Made by a program: the position numbers and the translations under genes. Below are positions 7,969-17,348 of a DNA stretch of 50,336 nt, one piece after another. The stretch spans positions 1 through 50,336 of the forward strand of contig JAIXHQ010000021.1 of assembly GCA_030145715.1 (NCBI GenBank). Reading direction: 5' to 3'. Numbering within the stretch: position 1 is the stretch's first letter; the number at the start of each line of letters is the position of its first letter. This DNA is from Sphingopyxis sp. Lineage in GTDB: Bacteria > Pseudomonadota > Alphaproteobacteria > Sphingomonadales > Sphingomonadaceae. Below the pieces are notes generated by a model. It made no database searches. It was not told the DNA's origin and saw nothing but the letters and a program-made list of their open reading frames with translations.

Positions 7969-8949
7969 ATGGGCATGACCATTGCTGCAAACAGCCTCGA
8001 ATTGATCGGCAACACTCCGCTGGTGTTGCTCAAAGGACCGAGCGAAGCCACCGGCTGCGAAATCTGGGGCAAGTGCGAATATGCCAACCCCGGCGGGTCG
8101 GTAAAGGACCGCGCGGCGCTGTATATCGTTCGCGATGCCGAAGCGAACGGCAGCCTGAAGCCGGGCGGCACGATCGTCGAGGGGACGGCGGGCAATACCG
8201 GCATCGGACTTGCGCTTGTCGGCAATGCGCTTGGTTACAGAACGATCATCGTCATGCCCGACAACCAGAGTGCCGAGAAGATGGCGACGATCCGCGCGCT
8301 GGGTGCCGAACTGGTGCTCGTTCCGCCCGCGCCCTTTGCCAACCCCGGCCATTTCGTCCACACCTCGCGCCGTATCGCTGAGGAAACCGACAATGCGATC
8401 TGGGCCAACCAGTTCGACAATATCGCGAACCGCAAATCGCATATCGTTGGAACGGCGGAGGAAATCTGGGCGCAGATGGACGGTCGCATCGACGGCTTTA
8501 CCTGCGCGGCGGGCACCGGCGGCACGATCGCGGGAACGGGGCTGGGGCTGAAGGCGAAAAATGCCGACATCACCGTCGCGCTGACCGATCCGCATGGCGC
8601 GGGTCTTTATAATTATTACCAGTGCGGCGAATTGAAGGCCGAGGGCAGCAGCGTCGCCGAAGGCATTGGCCAGAACCGGATTACCGGCAACCTCGACGGT
8701 GCGCCGATCGATACCCAGTTCCGGATTTCGGATGCCGAAGGACTGGCCGTCGTGCGCCAGTTGCTGGACGACGAAGGGCTTTGCCTTGGCCTTTCGTCGG
8801 GGATCAATGTCGCGGGTGCCATGGCGCTGGCGCGGCAATTGGGACCGGGCAAGCGCATCGCCACCATCTTGTGCGACAGCGGGTTCCGTTATCTTTCGAC
8901 GCTTTTCAACCCCGAATGGCTGGAGAGCAAGGGATTGGCCGACGCATGA
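7969..8949 (+). CDS. cysK: Cysteine synthase A (O-acetylserine sulfhydrylase)
   Basis: The 326-residue fold-type II PLP enzyme has LIGNTPLV at 12-19, the PLP lysine Lys46 in NPGGSVKDR, EGTAGNTGIG at 71-80 contacting substrate, GTGGTIAGTG in the middle for phosphate binding, and CDSGFRYLS near the end. It would make cysteine from O-acetylserine and sulfide. The TAGNTG form differs slightly from the usual TSGNTG of CysK, so another beta-replacement is possible. ATG at 7969 or 7975 could start it. Its stop overlaps the next start (ATGA). Confidence 0.9.
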   Translation: MGMTIAANSLELIGNTPLVLLKGPSEATGCEIWGKCEYANPGGSVKDRAALYIVRDAEANGSLKPGGTIVEGTAGNTGIGLALVGNALGYRTIIVMPDNQSAEKMATIRALGAELVLVPPAPFANPGHFVHTSRRIAEETDNAIWANQFDNIANRKSHIVGTAEEIWAQMDGRIDGFTCAAGTGGTIAGTGLGLKAKNADITVALTDPHGAGLYNYYQCGELKAEGSSVAEGIGQNRITGNLDGAPIDTQFRISDAEGLAVVRQLLDDEGLCLGLSSGINVAGAMALARQLGPGKRIATILCDSGFRYLSTLFNPEWLESKGLADA

Positions 8950-9332
8950 AGAGCGCGCGCTTTGGAGCCGGGAAGGCGCCGCCGGTTCAACCGGTTCCGA
9001 CCGCCGTGTCCGGCAACGACGCGATGCGGCGGCTTCAGATCGGGATCGCGGGGGTCCTGACCGTCCTTTTGCTTGTCGGCATGGCCGGGCTGATCGGCGA
9101 CCGCGCCCGCGAACGAGTGGCCAGCGACGTCGCGGCGACCGCCGAGGTCAAGATGCCCGGAGCAGCGCCGACCGCCGGGGCTCCGCTGGAGGAACTGGGT
9201 GTCCAGCCGATGTCGAAGGACGAAAATGCCGCCACGCCGGTCAAGGTGCCGCAGGCGGTGACGTCGGCGGCAACCGTTCCGGACCTGGAGCCCGACCCCG
9301 CATTGCAGCGCGCCCGCCAGTCGAAACAGTGA
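8946..9332 (+). CDS. Small single-pass membrane protein of unknown function
   Basis: The 128-residue protein has a Pro-rich cytoplasmic tail of about 28 residues, one transmembrane segment (about 30-50, GIAGVLTVLLLVGMAGLI) and an Ala/Pro/Thr-rich tail that looks disordered. It starts at an ATG overlapping the cysK stop (ATGA), and its own stop overlaps the next gene's GTG, so it sits in a tightly coupled unit. No family is recognised. Confidence 0.65.
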   Translation: MKSARFGAGKAPPVQPVPTAVSGNDAMRRLQIGIAGVLTVLLLVGMAGLIGDRARERVASDVAATAEVKMPGAAPTAGAPLEELGVQPMSKDENAATPVKVPQAVTSAATVPDLEPDPALQRARQSKQ

Positions 9333-10507
9333 TCGCGGCATCGCGCCGGTCGGCGCTGCGCGCTCTGACAAAGGCAACGGTAGCGGCAATCGCGGTCGTG
9401 GCGATGGCGTGGGTCGCCGGTGGACAGGCGCTGCTGGGCCGTATCGATCCAGCGCTGGCGGTTCCGCTGATTCTGCCGCCGATGCTGCTCATCGCCATGT
9501 GGCAGCGCGACTTGCCCGTTGCGGATCGTTGCAGCAGCTATGTCCTGGCGATCGTGCTGCTGGCGATGGCGCAGGCGATGCTCGCCGCCCTTTTGGCCGG
9601 ATCGGTGTCGGGGCGCCAGTTGCTGATGACCGCCGTTGTCGCTGTTTTTGCCGCGGCGATGGCCGACCTGTTTGCCCGGTGGCGTCCGCGTTTCGCGCTT
9701 TTTCGCTGGGCGGCCGGTCTGGCGTTGGCGGTCGGCTGGTTCATCGCGGGTCACGCCCTGCTGGCGGTCCTCTATCGCCCATCGGTGGCGGCGAGCAATG
9801 CGCCGCCCGTCACCATGATGACCGGTCTGCCGCTGCGCTGGTCGGGCGGCGGCGACATGGCGGCGATGATCGCAAAGGGGGCACAGGACGATCCGGCGCT
9901 GGCGCGGTTGACGGCGACGGGACCGGTGTCGCTGGTCGACAGCCTGGCCGATCGGGTGCCGTCCGCATCGGGCGGGACGTTGCTGGTCGCCCATCCCCGC
10001 GCACTGGCGCCGCGGGAATTGGTCGCGATCGATGCATTTGTGCGCGGTGGCGGGCAGGCGGTCCTATTGGCCGATGCGCTGTCGGGCTGGCCCGCGCGCC
10101 ACCCGATCGGCGATCCGCGCAACGCGCCGGTCACAAGCCTGCTGACGCCGCTGCTCGACCATTGGGGGGTGGGGCTGGGCGCGGCCCCTGCGACCGAGGG
10201 CGATGCTTTGCCGATCGACGTCGCGGGCGCGCGGCTGCGCCTGTTTCGGGCCGGGCGCCTGGGACCTCTGCCCCCGCATTGCCGCGCTTATGGCGATCGC
10301 CGCGTGGCCCGGTGCGGGATCGGGCAGGGGACGGTCTGGCTGATCGGCGATGCCGACCTGCTGTTCGCCGCGCTGTGGCAGCCACTGGTTCCGCGCGCAC
10401 CGCATCTGCGGCAGGCGGACACGATGGAATGGCTTTCGGCCCGCCTGTGGCCCGGCGCGGGACAAAGCGCGCTACGCCCGATCTGGATTCGCGCGCGCAA
10501 CCCTTGA
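9329..10507 (+). CDS. GldG-like (ABC transporter auxiliary) membrane protein
   Basis: Translation from GTG at 9329, overlapping the previous stop as GTGA, gives 392 residues. Five hydrophobic segments lie in the first 155 or so residues. A periplasm-type domain follows, containing a pattern like GTLLVAHPRALAPRELVAID then FVRGGGQAVLLAD, typical of the auxiliary domain in GldG-like and uncharacterised ABC transport proteins. Two cysteines sit near the end (HCRAYG, ARCGIG). No ATP-binding partner is next to it, which is unusual for that family. Assignment is by pattern and is moderate. Confidence 0.65.
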   Translation: MIAASRRSALRALTKATVAAIAVVAMAWVAGGQALLGRIDPALAVPLILPPMLLIAMWQRDLPVADRCSSYVLAIVLLAMAQAMLAALLAGSVSGRQLLMTAVVAVFAAAMADLFARWRPRFALFRWAAGLALAVGWFIAGHALLAVLYRPSVAASNAPPVTMMTGLPLRWSGGGDMAAMIAKGAQDDPALARLTATGPVSLVDSLADRVPSASGGTLLVAHPRALAPRELVAIDAFVRGGGQAVLLADALSGWPARHPIGDPRNAPVTSLLTPLLDHWGVGLGAAPATEGDALPIDVAGARLRLFRAGRLGPLPPHCRAYGDRRVARCGIGQGTVWLIGDADLLFAALWQPLVPRAPHLRQADTMEWLSARLWPGAGQSALRPIWIRARNP

Positions 10508-10786
10508 GTCGGGCGCATCGGCCCCGACACACCCCCGATTGACCCATTGTCCGCGACGCCGCCGCGCCTGTCGTGGTGGCATTTGCGCAATTGATACGGC
10601 GTTTTGCGGCGAATAGGGGCTAGATTCCCTACTTTGCCCCAAATTACCCCTTTTCACCCCGATTTATAGTTGATAGTCAGGCAATAGGAGAGGGGCATTC
10701 TCCGCCTGTGCCGAACCGGATGGAATCTTGCGATTCCGGGTGCGGGAAAGCTGTGCCCGGTGGCGCGATACAGGGGGGGCGGAGCG
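10508..10786 (+). promoter_or_regulatory. Intergenic region upstream of the dcw cluster
   Basis: These 279 bp hold no credible gene. They carry the periodic C-tracts at 10627-10660 and a TATAGT hexamer at 10665-10670 that could be the -10 of the main mra promoter, leaving a leader of about 110 bases. No good -35 is visible. A GGGGGGGCGGAG purine run just before 10787 is the mraZ ribosome site. Confidence 0.5.
10627..10660 (-). promoter_or_regulatory. Candidate MraZ operator (four 10-bp-spaced boxes)
   Basis: C-tracts begin at 10627, 10637, 10647 and 10657: CCCTACTTTG, CCCCAAATTA, CCCCTTTTCA, CCCC. Exact 10-bp periodicity puts them on one face of the helix with A/T-rich spacers. On the minus strand they read as GGGG boxes, matching the TGGG direct-repeat pattern known for MraZ sites ahead of mraZ. 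The array ends five bases before a TATAGT -10-like hexamer, so bound MraZ would cover the promoter. Confidence 0.7.
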
Positions 10787-11287
10787 ATGGCGGTTGTGAC
10801 GCCCAGCCAATATTGGGGCACCAATTTCGCCGCGATCGATGGCAAGGGACGGATCGCCGTCCCCTCTCAGTTCCGCAACAACGTGCCCCTCAGTGCGGAT
10901 GGCCAACGCTTGCTTTGGGTGGGTTTCCACGAAACCCTGCCATGCCTGGTCGCTTATGGTCAGGATCAGTACGAGCGCCTGAACGGCGAGATCGAGCGCG
11001 ACCGCGAAACGGCGCGGCTGCGCAATATCGATTTCGCCGAAGACAGCGAATATAAAAAGCGTTTCAGCTACATCGATTCCTATACGCTCGACGACAGCGG
11101 CCGCTTTCTGCCCAGTTTCATCCACCGTGATCGCGTTGGCGAGGTTGGCGCGACCGCTTTTGTCGGTTCGGGTCGTCGTTTCGAAATCTGGTGGCTGCCC
11201 ACACTGGCCGACTGCGCGGAGGCTGACCCCGTGCTCCAGCGCCTTGCCCAGTCGTGGGACGCGACAAAAGGGAAGGGGCGCAAATGA
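10787..11287 (+). CDS. mraZ: Transcriptional regulator MraZ
   Basis: The 166-residue protein has two SpoVT/AbrB-like halves: [14 protein letters not shown] at about 20-33 and a second [14 protein letters not shown] at about 104-117. MraZ forms a ring and represses its own dcw operon by binding repeated boxes upstream, which are present here. It is the first gene of the cluster and overlaps rsmH by four bases (ATGA). The start at 10787 has a strong purine-rich ribosome site; an in-frame start at 10760 has none. Confidence 0.96.
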   Translation: MAVVTPSQYWGTNFAAIDGKGRIAVPSQFRNNVPLSADGQRLLWVGFHETLPCLVAYGQDQYERLNGEIERDRETARLRNIDFAEDSEYKKRFSYIDSYTLDDSGRFLPSFIHRDRVGEVGATAFVGSGRRFEIWWLPTLADCAEADPVLQRLAQSWDATKGKGRK

Positions 11288-12261
11288 CCGGCCTTCCCCG
11301 CGACGCCCGGCACGACCCGGTTCTGCGTGAAGAAGTCATCGCGGCCCTCGCCATCGCCCCGGGCGAGCGCCATGTCGATGCGACCTTTGGCGCGGGCGGC
11401 TACACGCGCGCGATGCTTGCGGCGGGCGCCGACGTCGTCGCGTGCGACCGTGACCCCGACGCCATTGCGGAAGGGCAAGCCCTTGTGGCCGAGGCGGGCG
11501 GCAAGCTGACGCTGATCCACGGCCGCTTTGGCGAGATCGACCGGCTGCTTTCCGAACACGGCATATCCGCCATCGACGGCATCACGTTCGACATCGGCGT
11601 TTCGTCGATGCAGCTCGATCGCGACGAGCGCGGCTTTTCGTTTCAGAAAGATGGTCCGCTCGACATGCGTATGGCGCAGGAGGGTGAAAGCGCCGCCGAC
11701 TGGCTGAACAGCGCGGACGAAGCGGCCATCGCGGACGTGCTGTTCCACTATGGCGACGAACGCCAGTCGCGGCGCGTTGCGCGCGCAATCGTCGCGGCGC
11801 GTCCGCTGATGCGCACCGGCGAGCTGGCGACCGTCGTTCGCAAGGCGCTTCGCCATCCGCCGGGCGCGCCCAAGAATCCGTCGACCAAAAGCTTTCAGGC
11901 GATCCGGATCCATATCAACGGGGAACTTGACGAACTGGTCGCGGGCCTTGCCGCCGCCGAGCGGCTGCTTCGCCCCGGCGGCCGGCTTGCGGTGGTCAGT
12001 TTTCACAGCACCGAAGACCGCATCGTGAAGAATTTTCTGCGCGAACGGAGCGGCGGCGACGCCGCCGGTTCGCGTCACCGGCCCGCGCCTAGCCCTCTGG
12101 CGCGGGCCGCAACCTTTGAAACCCCGGCGCGCAAGGTGCGGCCGGGCAAGGCCGAAGAGGCGCGCAACCCGCGCGCCCGATCGGCAACGCTTCGCAGTGC
12201 AATCCGTACCGCGGCTCCGGCCTGGCCCGGTCATTCGATGAAGGAGGCAATGTCATGCTGA
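11284..12261 (+). CDS. rsmH: 16S rRNA (cytosine1402-N4)-methyltransferase
   Basis: The 325-residue protein has HDPVLREEV near the N-terminus, the SAM-binding [21 protein letters not shown], and the RGFSF..GPLDMRM block typical of RsmH, with [11 protein letters not shown] near the C-terminus. It N4-methylates C1402 in the ribosomal decoding centre. The last 60 or so residues are basic. Its ATG overlaps the mraZ stop; its end overlaps ftsL by seven bases. Confidence 0.97.
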   Translation: MTGLPRDARHDPVLREEVIAALAIAPGERHVDATFGAGGYTRAMLAAGADVVACDRDPDAIAEGQALVAEAGGKLTLIHGRFGEIDRLLSEHGISAIDGITFDIGVSSMQLDRDERGFSFQKDGPLDMRMAQEGESAADWLNSADEAAIADVLFHYGDERQSRRVARAIVAARPLMRTGELATVVRKALRHPPGAPKNPSTKSFQAIRIHINGELDELVAGLAAAERLLRPGGRLAVVSFHSTEDRIVKNFLRERSGGDAAGSRHRPAPSPLARAATFETPARKVRPGKAEEARNPRARSATLRSAIRTAAPAWPGHSMKEAMSC

Positions 12262-12848
12262 TGGCGGCCCGCAAGCTCCAGGGGATCGGTCTGGTCCTGC
12301 TCGTGCTGATCTTCGCGATGATGCTTTACCCCGTGTCGCTGAAAGTCGCGGCGACGCGCAGCGAGCTGACGCGCATCGAGCGCCAGATCGAGCGCACGCG
12401 CGACAATATTCGTTACCTGGAATCCGAACTCGCGGTTCGCGCGTCGATGCGTCAGCTTGAACAGTGGAACGCCGACACCTTTGGCTATTCGGCGCCGGTC
12501 GCCGACCAGTATCTGGCCAGCGAGCGGCAGCTTGCGTCGCTGGATCGCCTTCCGCGCGCTCGCGGCGCGAACGAGGTGACGCCGGTCCTGATGGCGATGG
12601 TATCGCCGGTCGGTACGCCCGTGGCGCCGAAGGAGGCCGCGCCCGACACCAAGCCCGCGGCCCGAAAGCCGATCATTCTGGCACAGGCGGAAACGGACGT
12701 GCGCAGCGATACGCCGCCGCGGATGGCACCGACACGGCGCCGCGAACAATTGAAGATGATCGAGGATCAACTGCTGGCCGAATCGACGCTGGCCGACCTG
12801 AAGCGCGCGGCGGCAGTAGAAGCGGCGGGAGGCAAGGCCGGTCGATGA
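12255..12848 (+). CDS. ftsL: Cell division protein FtsL-like
   Basis: Position between rsmH and ftsI, a short cytoplasmic N-terminus, one transmembrane segment (about residues 10-29) and a following charged coiled-coil ([24 protein letters not shown]) identify FtsL, which acts with FtsB and FtsQ to activate FtsWI. At 197 residues it is longer than usual: after about residue 90 comes a Pro/Ala-rich linker and a second helical Arg/Glu-rich segment. AAGGAGG at 12241-12247 fits the ATG at 12255 better than the ATG at 12261. Confidence 0.85.
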   Translation: MLMAARKLQGIGLVLLVLIFAMMLYPVSLKVAATRSELTRIERQIERTRDNIRYLESELAVRASMRQLEQWNADTFGYSAPVADQYLASERQLASLDRLPRARGANEVTPVLMAMVSPVGTPVAPKEAAPDTKPAARKPIILAQAETDVRSDTPPRMAPTRRREQLKMIEDQLLAESTLADLKRAAAVEAAGGKAGR

Positions 12849-14536
12849 ACACGCTGGTCGTCCGTCCGACCCGGGTTCGTACCGCTGGTGTGCGGCAGCA
12901 GATATTGCTGACCGCGCAGCAGCGTTTGATGATCCTGATGCTGTTGTTCATGGCGGCCTTTTTGCTCGTTGCGGTCCGGCTCCTTTATTTCGCGCTGTTC
13001 GATAACTCGTCGGCGCAGACCGCCGCGACGGCGTTCGTCCCGGCGCGCGCCGACATTGTCGATCGCAACGGTGTGCCGCTGGCGCGGACGATCGACGGCT
13101 ATTCGATCCGCGTGGTTCCGTCGAAGCTGCTCAACGACAAGCATTATCTGGCGGACGAACTGTCGAAGATTTTTCCCGATACGCCGCGCGAGGAACTGCT
13201 GGCAAAGATCAGCGGCCCGCGTCCAACCTATATTCGGCGTCGCGCGCTGCCCGATCAGGTGGCGGCGGTAAATGCCATCGGCGACGTCGGGTTCGATTTT
13301 CCGCGCGAGAAAGAGCGCCTGTATCCGCAACTGTCGCTCGCCGCGCATGTGCTGGGCTTTACCAATGCCGAGGGGCATGGCGTCACCGGTGTCGAAGGCG
13401 CGTTCGACCAGCGGCTGATCGACAAGGCGACACGCGGCGATCCGCTGACGCTATCGATCGATGCGCGCGTTCAGGGCGTTCTGGAAAGCGAATTGGGCGC
13501 GGCGGTTTCCAATCTGGAAGCGATTGGTGGCGCGGGGATCATTCTGGATGTTCACACCGGCGAGGTCGCGGCGATGACGTCGCTGCCGACGTTCAATCCC
13601 AATAAGCTGACCGGCAGCGACGCCGCCACGCGCAGGAATGCCGTCACCTATAATCTTTATGAGCTTGGCTCGACCTTTAAGCCGCTGACCATCGCGGCGG
13701 CCATCGATGCCGGGACGGTGACCAGTATGGCGCGCCGGTATGACGCGACTCAGCCGCTCGCCATCGCGGGGTTCCGGATTCGCGACAGCCACCCGGCGCG
13801 GCGCTGGCTCAACGTGCCCGAAACCCTGATACAGAGTTCGAACATCGTCACCGCGCGGATCAGCGACGAACTGGGCCGCGAGAAGATGGAAGACATGTTC
13901 CGCAAGCTTGAATTCGATGGTCGTCCGCACATCGAGCTGAAGGAGCGGGCCTTTCCGCTGTGGCCAAAGGATTGGGGCCGCGTGACGACGATGACCACCG
14001 GCTATGGTCATGGCATCGCGGTCACGCCGCTGCACCTTGCCAGTGCCTATGCCGCGCTCGTCAACGGCGGGATCTGGCGCCCCGCCACGCTGATGAAGCT
14101 GGGTGACAAGGCGCCGCCACAGGGGCGCCGGGTCTTCAAGGCGGCGACCAGTGCGCGGATGCGCCAGTTGCTGCGCCTGATCGTTTCCGACGGCACCGGC
14201 AAACAGGCCGAGGCACCGGGCTTTCGCGTCGGCGGAAAAACGGGCAGCGCGGAAAAACCGGGGGCAGGGGGGTATCGCCGCACGTCGCTGGTATCGACCT
14301 TTGCCGCCGCTTTTCCGATGGACAATCCGCGTTATGTCGTCGTCGTCATGATCGACGAACCAAAGGGCAATGCCTATAGCTCGGGTCAGCGTACGGCGGG
14401 TTTCACCGCTGCGCCGGTGGTGAAAAAGGTCGTCATGCGCGCGGGGCCCATGCTGGGCGTCTTTCCCGACGAAAGCCGCGACGTCGATGTGTCGGAACTC
14501 ACCCCATTGCTCTGGAGAAATGGGGAAGCCGAATAA
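12845..14536 (+). CDS. ftsI: Peptidoglycan transpeptidase FtsI (PBP3)
   Basis: The 563-residue class B penicillin-binding protein has one N-terminal membrane anchor (about 27-51), the dimerisation/pedestal domain (ADIVDRNGVPLAR at 69-81), and transpeptidase motifs STFK (Ser276-Lys279), SSN (331-333) and KTGS (465-468). It crosslinks septal peptidoglycan with FtsW. The start is the ATG overlapping the ftsL stop; an upstream open extension in this frame would cut through ftsL and is not used. Confidence 0.97.
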   Translation: MNTLVVRPTRVRTAGVRQQILLTAQQRLMILMLLFMAAFLLVAVRLLYFALFDNSSAQTAATAFVPARADIVDRNGVPLARTIDGYSIRVVPSKLLNDKHYLADELSKIFPDTPREELLAKISGPRPTYIRRRALPDQVAAVNAIGDVGFDFPREKERLYPQLSLAAHVLGFTNAEGHGVTGVEGAFDQRLIDKATRGDPLTLSIDARVQGVLESELGAAVSNLEAIGGAGIILDVHTGEVAAMTSLPTFNPNKLTGSDAATRRNAVTYNLYELGSTFKPLTIAAAIDAGTVTSMARRYDATQPLAIAGFRIRDSHPARRWLNVPETLIQSSNIVTARISDELGREKMEDMFRKLEFDGRPHIELKERAFPLWPKDWGRVTTMTTGYGHGIAVTPLHLASAYAALVNGGIWRPATLMKLGDKAPPQGRRVFKAATSARMRQLLRLIVSDGTGKQAEAPGFRVGGKTGSAEKPGAGGYRRTSLVSTFAAAFPMDNPRYVVVVMIDEPKGNAYSSGQRTAGFTAAPVVKKVVMRAGPMLGVFPDESRDVDVSELTPLLWRNGEAE

Positions 14537-15975
14537 TGCGCCTGTCCGCGCTGCTGAACGATGAGGGCTTTGCGAGCAACGATCCGGTCGTGACCGCGCT
14601 TGCCATCGATCATCGCAAGGTCGCGCCGGGAACGATCTTTGGCGCCTTTGTCGGGGAAAAATTCAACGGCGAGGATTTCATCGACGCGGCGATCGCGGCG
14701 GGGGCGATTGCGATCGTCGCGCGGCCCGAGGCAAGGGTCGATGGCGCGGTGCATATCGCGGACGCCAATCCGCGCCGCGCCTTTGCCCATGTCGCCGCGC
14801 GTTTTTTCCATCGTTTTCCGGCGACCTGTGTTGCGGTGACGGGAACGAACGGCAAGACATCGACCGTGGAGATGGTGCGGCAGTTGTGGCGCATGGCGGG
14901 GTTCAATGCGGCGTCGATCGGCACACTGGGCATCACGACGTCGCAGGACAGCGCATCGACCGGGTTGACGACCCCCGACATCGTCACTTTCCTTTCCACC
15001 ATGTCGGGCCTGGCCGCCGAAGGCGTCACCCACGCGGCATTCGAGGCGTCGAGCCACGGTCTCGATCAATATCGCACCGAAGGGCTGAGCGTGAAGGCGG
15101 CCGCCTTTACCAACCTCAGCCACGATCATCTCGACTATCATGGCACGATGGACGCCTATTTCGCCGCGAAGATGCGGCTGTTCGACGACGTGCTGGAACA
15201 GGACGGCACGGCGGTCCTGTGGTCCGACGATGACTATTCGACCGCTGTCGCCGACAGGGTTCGCGCGCGCGGCGTGCGGTTGATGACCGTCGGCGCGGGC
15301 GGGGAGGCGCTTCGGCTGGTTTCGCGGGAGCCGACCCAGCTTGGCCAGTCGCTCATGGTCGCGGCGGGGGATGTAACGCACAAGGTCGAACTGCCGCTTA
15401 TCGGCGCCTATCAGGTCGCGAACGCGCTTGTCGCCGCAGGGCTGGTCATCGCGACCGGCGGCGACGTGGGACAGACGCTGGGCAATCTTGCCCGGTTGCA
15501 ACCGGTTCGGGGGCGACTTGAGCGCGCGGCGATCAGCAGGGCGGGGGCGCCGGTCTATGTCGATTATGCGCATACCCCCGATGCGATCGAGGCGGCGCTG
15601 GATGCCTTGCGACCCCACGCATCGGGACGGCTTATCCTGGTTTTTGGCGCGGGCGGGGATCGCGATCAGGCAAAGCGGCCCGCAATGGGAAAGGTCGCCG
15701 CAGCAAAGGCCGACATGCTGATCATCACGGACGACAATCCGCGCGGCGAGGACCCCGCCCTCATCCGCGATGCGATCGCCGTCGCTGCGCCCGGCGCGCA
15801 GGTAATCGGCGACCGCCGTGCCGCGATCGCGGCCGCCATTGCCGAGGCGCGCGCCGACGACATCATCTGCATCGCGGGCAAGGGACATGAGCAGGGTCAG
15901 ATCGTGGGACGCGGCGACGATATGCGGATCATCCCCTTTGACGACGTGACGGTCGCGCGCGAGGAGGCGGCATGA
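14536..15975 (+). CDS. murE: UDP-MurNAc-L-Ala-D-Glu:meso-DAP ligase
   Basis: The 479-residue Mur ligase has the P-loop GTNGKTST at 103-110, the substrate-lysine region, and DNPR at 400-403, the signature of enzymes that add meso-diaminopimelate rather than lysine. It catalyses the third amino acid addition in the cytoplasm. Its ATG shares one base with the ftsI stop (TAATG). Confidence 0.98.
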   Translation: MRLSALLNDEGFASNDPVVTALAIDHRKVAPGTIFGAFVGEKFNGEDFIDAAIAAGAIAIVARPEARVDGAVHIADANPRRAFAHVAARFFHRFPATCVAVTGTNGKTSTVEMVRQLWRMAGFNAASIGTLGITTSQDSASTGLTTPDIVTFLSTMSGLAAEGVTHAAFEASSHGLDQYRTEGLSVKAAAFTNLSHDHLDYHGTMDAYFAAKMRLFDDVLEQDGTAVLWSDDDYSTAVADRVRARGVRLMTVGAGGEALRLVSREPTQLGQSLMVAAGDVTHKVELPLIGAYQVANALVAAGLVIATGGDVGQTLGNLARLQPVRGRLERAAISRAGAPVYVDYAHTPDAIEAALDALRPHASGRLILVFGAGGDRDQAKRPAMGKVAAAKADMLIITDDNPRGEDPALIRDAIAVAAPGAQVIGDRRAAIAAAIAEARADDIICIAGKGHEQGQIVGRGDDMRIIPFDDVTVAREEAA

Positions 15976-17348
15976 CCCCGATCTGGACCGCGCGCGCGAT
16001 CGCCGCCGCGACGGGCGGCACCGCCAGCACCGATTTCACCGTGCAGGGCGTGGCGTTCGATTCGCGCGAAGTGACGAAGGGCGATCTGTTCGTCGCGATG
16101 AAGGGCGAGGCGGCCGACGGCCACGCCTTTATCGACAGGGCGGTCGCCGCGGGCGCGGCGGGTATCGTCTGCGAAACCGACATTGATCATCCGCATGTTC
16201 GCGTGGCCGACAGCGTCGCCGCGTTGAATGCGCTTGGCATCGCGTCGCGCGCGCGCAGCCATGGCCGGATCATCGGCGTGACGGGATCGGCAGGAAAAAC
16301 CGGAACGAAGGAGGCGCTGTTCGCCGCGCTTGAACGGTTCCGGCCCGGCCGGGCGCATCGCTCGGTCAAAAGTTACAACAACCATGTCGGCGTCCCGCTC
16401 AGCTTGGCGCGTATGCCATCGACGGCGGACTATGGCGTGTTCGAAATGGGGATGAACCACGCCGGCGAACTGGCGGAATTGACCCGCATGGTCCGCCCGC
16501 ATGTGGCCATCGTCACCACCATCGCGCCGGCGCACATGGAGTTTTTTGGCAGCGAAGAAGCGATCGCCGATGCCAAGGGCGAGATTTTCGAAGGGCTGGA
16601 GACCGGCGGCACCGCGATCGTTCCGTTCGACAGTCCCCATTATGCGCGCCTTCGTGCCAAGGCCGAAAAACATGCGGCGCATGTCGTCAGCTTTGGATTG
16701 GGCGCGGAGGCAGATGTTCGCGCGGTCGATTGGCTCTCCGACGGGCGGGGCGGCTCGCTTGTCACCGCAGAGGTGCAGGAATCGCTGCTGTGCTTCACCA
16801 TCGCGCAGGCGGGCGCCCATTGGGTCTCCAATTCGCTCGCGGTGCTGGCGGCGGTCAAGGCGGTAGGCGGCGACCTGCCCGCCGCAGGGCTTGCCTTTGC
16901 CGAGATGGCAGGGCTTGCCGGGCGCGGCGCGCGGCATAGAGTTCCTGTCGCCGATGGGCACATCCTGCTGATCGACGAAAGCTATAACGCGAATCCCGCC
17001 TCGATGGCCGCGACGATCGGCCAGTTCGGCAGCGAATCCGGCGACCGCCGGATCGCGATTCTGGGCGCGATGCGGGAATTGGGACCGGACAGCGACAGCT
17101 ATCATGCGGCGCTTGCGGCTCCGCTCGTCGCGGCCGGGGTGCAGTTCGCCCTGCTGGTGGGTGCGGAGATGGCGCCGCTGGCAAAGGCGCTTGAGGGTCG
17201 CATCGATTTCGCGCATGTGCCCGACCATCTGGCGGCCAAGGCGCGGCTGGACGAATTGATCCGACCCGGCGATGCCGTGCTTATCAAGGGGTCGAACAGC
17301 GTTGGCCTGTCGCATCTGGTGACGGCGCTGACCAACGGGGAATATTGA
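15972..17348 (+). CDS. murF: UDP-MurNAc-tripeptide:D-Ala-D-Ala ligase
   Basis: The 458-residue protein has [17 protein letters not shown] (29-45), P-loop TGSAGKTGT at 104-112, NNHVGVPL, and [11 protein letters not shown] in the C-terminal domain, all typical of MurF. It completes the pentapeptide. It overlaps murE by four bases (ATGA) and its stop overlaps the mraY ATG. Confidence 0.98.
   Translation: MTPIWTARAIAAATGGTASTDFTVQGVAFDSREVTKGDLFVAMKGEAADGHAFIDRAVAAGAAGIVCETDIDHPHVRVADSVAALNALGIASRARSHGRIIGVTGSAGKTGTKEALFAALERFRPGRAHRSVKSYNNHVGVPLSLARMPSTADYGVFEMGMNHAGELAELTRMVRPHVAIVTTIAPAHMEFFGSEEAIADAKGEIFEGLETGGTAIVPFDSPHYARLRAKAEKHAAHVVSFGLGAEADVRAVDWLSDGRGGSLVTAEVQESLLCFTIAQAGAHWVSNSLAVLAAVKAVGGDLPAAGLAFAEMAGLAGRGARHRVPVADGHILLIDESYNANPASMAATIGQFGSESGDRRIAILGAMRELGPDSDSYHAALAAPLVAAGVQFALLVGAEMAPLAKALEGRIDFAHVPDHLAAKARLDELIRPGDAVLIKGSNSVGLSHLVTALTNGEY

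Noticed and set aside
12464..12844. Upstream extension of FtsI into ftsL
   Set aside because: The extension overlaps the coding region of ftsL in another frame and lacks the composition of a real protein; the ATG at 12845 overlaps the ftsL stop as is usual in this cluster.
14386..15888. Long open frame on the minus strand opposite ftsI/murE
   Set aside because: High GC keeps many antisense frames open. The plus strand has murE with all its motifs, and the antisense product is Arg/Asp-rich with no family pattern. The same holds for minus-strand frames at 15897-17315, 21945-23420 and 48083-49546.
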